From an uncultured Oscillospiraceae bacterium (lineage in GTDB: Bacteria > Bacillota > Clostridia > Oscillospirales > Oscillospiraceae): a stretch of 64,000 nucleotides of DNA. The translations under genes were made by a program, and so were the position numbers. Within the stretch, counting starts at the first letter, position 1; each line of letters opens with the position of its first letter. The stretch is from positions 62,001-126,000 of the forward strand of contig CAKTNN010000001.1 of assembly GCA_934589065.1 (NCBI GenBank), given 5' to 3'. Below are positions 61,291 to 64,000 of the stretch, piece by piece. Below the pieces are notes generated by a model. It saw nothing but the letters and a program-made list of their open reading frames with translations. It had not been told where the DNA came from and searched no databases.

Positions 61291-62298
61291 ATGTGCACCA
61301 TCTACATTCCCGAAAACTATACCCCAAAGCTGGATGCCTACGATACCCAGCGCGCCATTGCATACATCAAGCAGACTTTCCAGCAGGAATTTTCCAATGC
61401 TCTGAACCTGAAGCGTGTCTCCGCTCCTCTGTTCGTCACGGAGAACTCCGGCCTGAATGACAACCTGAATGGCTACGAGCGCCCTGTCAGCTTCGATATC
61501 CCCGCAGTGGGAGCGGAGGCCCAGGTTGTGCATTCCTTGGCAAAATGGAAGCGTCTGGCCCTGAAGCGCTATGGCTTCACCATTGGCAACGGTCTTTACA
61601 CCGATATGAACGCCATCCGCCGGGATGAAGCGCTGGACAATGTCCACTCCATCTACGTGGACCAGTGGGACTGGGAGAAGATCATCACCCGGGAAAACCG
61701 AAATCTGGACTATCTCAAGCTCATCGTCCAGGCCATTGTCCGGGCAATATGCGATACCAACGACCGGCTTCATGTTCGCTTCCCTCAGCTGACGCTGAAG
61801 CTGAGCCGGGAGGTCAGCTTCATTACCACCCAGGAATTGGAGGATCTGTACCCCGATCTGACTCCGTCTCAGCGGGAAAATGCCTACGTTCAAGAGCACA
61901 CCACCGCCTGCATTATGCAAATTGGCGGAGCGCTTCGCTCCGGCAAACCCCATGACGGTCGCGCTCCGGACTACGATGACTGGAACCTCAACTGTGATAT
62001 TTTCTTCTGGGATCCCGTGCTGAATCGGGCTCTGGAGCTTTCCTCCATGGGTATCCGGGTTGACGCCGAAGCGCTGGATCGCCAGCTGACCGTTGCAGGA
62101 TGTGATGACCGGAGAAAGCTTCCCTTCCACCGGATGCTTTTGAATAACGAGCTGCCCTTGACCATTGGCGGCGGTATCGGTCAGTCCCGTCTTGCCATGC
62201 TCTTAATGGGCTGCGTCCATATTGGTGAGGTTCAATCCAGTATTTGGGATGAGGAAACCGTCGCTGCCTGTGAGAAAGCCGGAATTCCTCTGCTATAA
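61291..62298 (+). CDS. asnA: Aspartate-ammonia ligase (asparagine synthetase A)
   Basis: A 335-residue ammonia-dependent asparagine synthetase with a class II synthetase-like fold. Signatures: RVSAPLFVTENSGLNDNLNG, SFDIPAVGAEAQVVHSLAKW, TDMNAIRRDE, and the C-terminal GGGIGQSRLAMLLMG motif 3. Length matches AsnA (about 330-340). The following gene overlaps its last base (TAATG). Confidence 0.97.
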   Translation: MCTIYIPENYTPKLDAYDTQRAIAYIKQTFQQEFSNALNLKRVSAPLFVTENSGLNDNLNGYERPVSFDIPAVGAEAQVVHSLAKWKRLALKRYGFTIGNGLYTDMNAIRRDEALDNVHSIYVDQWDWEKIITRENRNLDYLKLIVQAIVRAICDTNDRLHVRFPQLTLKLSREVSFITTQELEDLYPDLTPSQRENAYVQEHTTACIMQIGGALRSGKPHDGRAPDYDDWNLNCDIFFWDPVLNRALELSSMGIRVDAEALDRQLTVAGCDDRRKLPFHRMLLNNELPLTIGGGIGQSRLAMLLMGCVHIGEVQSSIWDEETVAACEKAGIPLL

Positions 62299-63134
62299 TG
62301 AAGCGATTCCGTAAAATTTACGTAGAGATTTCCAATAAGTGCAACCTGTCCTGTGCCTTTTGTCCCGGAACCAAGCGGGCCCCGGCAGCTATGGACGCAG
62401 ATGCGTTTTCCATGCTTCTGCCGAAGCTGCAGCCTTTTACGGATTATCTTTATTTCCACCTGATGGGAGAGCCCCTGTGCCATCCCCAATTGGAGCGTTT
62501 CCTGGAACTTGCCAATGCGTATGGCTTTCGTGTTATCCTCACCACAAACGGAACGCTCCTTAGCAAGCATCAGGATTTGCTCCTTGCCTCCCCTGCCCTG
62601 CACAAAATCCATATTTCCCTTCACGCGTATGAAGCCAACGATCTGCACATTCCCTTTGAAGAATATATCCGTCAGTGCCTGCAGTTCGGGCGGGCGGCAG
62701 AAGGGAAAAAGATCGTAGTCTACCGCCTCTGGAATGGCGGCGGTGCAGATCGGCGAAACGGAGAAATTTTGGATGCGCTCCATAGTGCCTTCCTCGGAAA
62801 CTGGATTCCCGGCAGGCAGGGCACTGCCATCGGCAACCGCATTTTTCTGGAACCGGGAGACAAATTTGACTGGCCCGGAATGGATGCCGATGAGCGGGAG
62901 GGCCGCTTCTTCTGCTACGGCCTGCGGGATCAACTGGGCATTTTGGCAGACGGAACCGTTGTGCCCTGCTGCTTAGACCATGAAGGGGATATTGCCCTTG
63001 GCAATCTTTTCTCCCAGAGTCTCACGGATATTCTGGCCTCCCCCAGGGCCGTGGCGCTTTACGATGGCTTTTCCCAGGGAATTGCCGCCGAGCCACTATG
63101 CCGCCGCTGCGGATACGCCAGCCGTTTTGTGTGA
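62298..63134 (+). CDS. Radical SAM protein with SPASM-like C-terminus
   Basis: A 278-residue radical SAM enzyme. The [4Fe-4S] motif is CNLSCAFC (CxxxCxxC, residues 14-21), followed by the GEP-like LMGEPLCHPQ and TTNGTLLS. The C-terminal part has further cysteines: FCYGLRDQLGILADGTVVPC then C, and LCRRCGYA, as in SPASM domains that bind extra clusters. No peptide substrate gene is adjacent, so it may act in cofactor or tRNA maturation rather than RiPP synthesis. Function is unassigned. Confidence 0.82.
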   Translation: MKRFRKIYVEISNKCNLSCAFCPGTKRAPAAMDADAFSMLLPKLQPFTDYLYFHLMGEPLCHPQLERFLELANAYGFRVILTTNGTLLSKHQDLLLASPALHKIHISLHAYEANDLHIPFEEYIRQCLQFGRAAEGKKIVVYRLWNGGGADRRNGEILDALHSAFLGNWIPGRQGTAIGNRIFLEPGDKFDWPGMDADEREGRFFCYGLRDQLGILADGTVVPCCLDHEGDIALGNLFSQSLTDILASPRAVALYDGFSQGIAAEPLCRRCGYASRFV

Positions 63135-63149
63135 TTTTCCTATAAGAAT

Positions 63150-63180
63150 AACGCCCTACCGGAGCTTCCGATAGGGCGTT
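63150..63180. terminator. Bidirectional terminator
   Basis: AACGCCCTA (63150-63158) pairs with TAGGGCGTT (63172-63180), between the radical SAM gene and the convergent engB. Confidence 0.75.
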
Positions 63181-63183
63181 TCC

Positions 63184-63768
63184 TTATTCCTTTACAGCCT
63201 TTAAAATCTCTCTCATCAGGTCATCCCGTCCGTCTCCCTTTTCGGCAGAGAAGGGAATCACCGGGCAGCTATCCGGCAGCTCCAAATCCCGGCGGATAAC
63301 CGCAAGATTCGGTTCCAGCTCACTCTTTTTCAGCTTATCCTTCTTGTTGGCAACCACCACAAATGGACAGCCGGAATCCAGAAACCACTTTGCCATAGTG
63401 ATATCGTTATTCGTAGGAGGATGGCGATAGTCTACTATCAGCACACCCAGGCTAATGCGATTGGCGGCAAAATAATCCTCCATCAGCTTTCCCCAGCGAT
63501 CCTTTTCGCTCTGGGATACCTTGGCAAAGCCATAACCGGGAAGATCCACCAGGTAGCATTTTCTATCCAGGAGAAAATAATTGACGTGAACGGTTTTTCC
63601 CGGCTTGTCCCCCACCCGGGCCAGGTTCTTTCTCTGCAATAGGCGATTGATCACAGAGGATTTCCCTACATTGGATTTTCCGGCAAAGGCGATTTCCGGA
63701 AGCCGGTTTCCTGGGAAATCCTTCGGTGCAGCGGCGGAAATCAGGAATTCTACATTCTGAAAATTCAT
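63184..63768 (-). CDS. engB: Ribosome biogenesis GTPase EngB/YsxC
   Basis: A 194-residue circular-order TrmE-Era-EngA-EngB family GTPase needed for 50S assembly. G1 is AGKSNVGKSSVIN (about 30-42), G2 region GKTVHVNYF, G3 LVDLPGYGFA (about 73-82) and G4 VVANKKDKL (about 138-146). It follows lon by 11 bases, the order seen in Bacillus. Confidence 0.96.
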   Translation of the reverse strand: MNFQNVEFLISAAAPKDFPGNRLPEIAFAGKSNVGKSSVINRLLQRKNLARVGDKPGKTVHVNYFLLDRKCYLVDLPGYGFAKVSQSEKDRWGKLMEDYFAANRISLGVLIVDYRHPPTNNDITMAKWFLDSGCPFVVVANKKDKLKKSELEPNLAVIRRDLELPDSCPVIPFSAEKGDGRDDLMREILKAVKE

Positions 63769-63779
63769 AGTGCCACTCC

Positions 63780-64000
63780 TTACTGCTGAATTTCCTGACG
63801 GCGCGCCTTCCCGGAAACCTCCTCCGGCAGGCTGCCCAGAATGGTTGGGGCCGTTTCCGTGTTTCGGTTCAGGGCAACGGACAGCACGGTATCCACCGTA
63901 GCCGCGCTGACAAAATTCAGCTGCTTACGCACAGTCTGATCGATTTCTTCCAAATCCCGCACATTGTCCTCCGGGATAATCACCGTGCGGATGCCGTGAC
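63780..64000 (-). CDS. lon: ATP-dependent protease Lon, C-terminal end (partial)
   Basis: The last 73 codons or so of a gene running off the window. The reading is HGIRTVIIPEDNVRDLEEID, then VRKQLNFVSAATVDTVLSVA, matching the end of the Lon serine protease domain (GIKTVIIPxxNxxDLxEIP... VxHVDEVL). A tail NRNTETAPTILGSLPEEVSG follows. Position directly upstream of engB/ysxC supports LonA. The catalytic Ser-Lys dyad lies beyond the window. Confidence 0.9.
   Translation of the reverse strand, partial: HGIRTVIIPEDNVRDLEEIDQTVRKQLNFVSAATVDTVLSVALNRNTETAPTILGSLPEEVSGKARRQEIQQ

Overview
The window reads as chromosome of a spore-forming Firmicute of class Clostridia, most likely an Oscillospiraceae/Ruminococcaceae-type gut bacterium. 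This is inferred from the sporulation genes (spoIIAA-spoIIAB-sigF, yunB, ylbJ-like, yqfC-yqfD, cwlD, cotJ), the T-box leader before valS, the type III glutamine synthetase, and the host gene order (phoH-ybeY-era-yqzL-recO, lon-ysxC). Host genes are fairly GC-rich. A block at about 28.2-35.4 kb is clearly AT-richer.

Layout. 0.2-4.7 kb: tspO, a polyprenyl-type glycosyltransferase, T-box and valS. 4.8-11.4 kb: the sigma-F operon, pcrA-type helicase, yunB and ligA. 11.6-17.9 kb: a small Cys-rich protein, a YlbJ-like membrane protein, then a long plus-strand run yqfC-yqfD-phoH-ybeY-era-yqzL-recO running into mutS2. 20.3-26.8 kb: HPr-like protein, uvrC, rsmD, coaD, membrane proteins and xerD. 27-28 kb: pfkA.

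28,227-35,441 is an integrated filamentous phage (inovirus). Its unit length is 6,826 bp, bounded by two copies of a ~389-bp intergenic region. Minus-strand genes encode a candidate ssDNA-binding protein, a Rep_trans initiator, three small coat-type membrane proteins, a pIII-like adhesin, a pVI-like protein and a Zot/pI ATPase. A divergent plus-strand pair (Cro/CI repressor and a membrane protein) looks like the lysogeny module. The phage contains several strongly structured non-coding segments. It lies between pfkA and a second Xer-type recombinase gene, with xerD about 1.4 kb beyond its left end.

36.6-51.6 kb: a membrane-anchored XRE regulator, radA, cwlD, a fused cotJA-cotJB plus cotJC, a BlaI repressor with a BlaR1-phosphodiester-glycosidase fusion, rhodanese, glnN-type glnA, a lipase-like protein, an HD hydrolase, an ECF sigma/anti-sigma pair and a second UvrD-type helicase.

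51.7-59.8 kb is a compact operon covering most of aromatic amino acid synthesis (aroF-tyrA-aroB-aroA-aroC-pheA-aroE/aroK-aroQ). It is preceded by a consensus promoter, a 19-codon leader peptide with a Tyr-Tyr-Tyr-Tyr-Phe-Phe run, and mutually exclusive antiterminator and terminator structures, which is the architecture of classical ribosome-mediated attenuation. 59.9-64 kb: a GT4 glycosyltransferase, asnA, a radical SAM protein, engB/ysxC and the 3' end of lon.

The two observations I consider strongest are the inovirus, with its unusual repeated intergenic region and candidate RNA, and the aromatic-operon attenuator.
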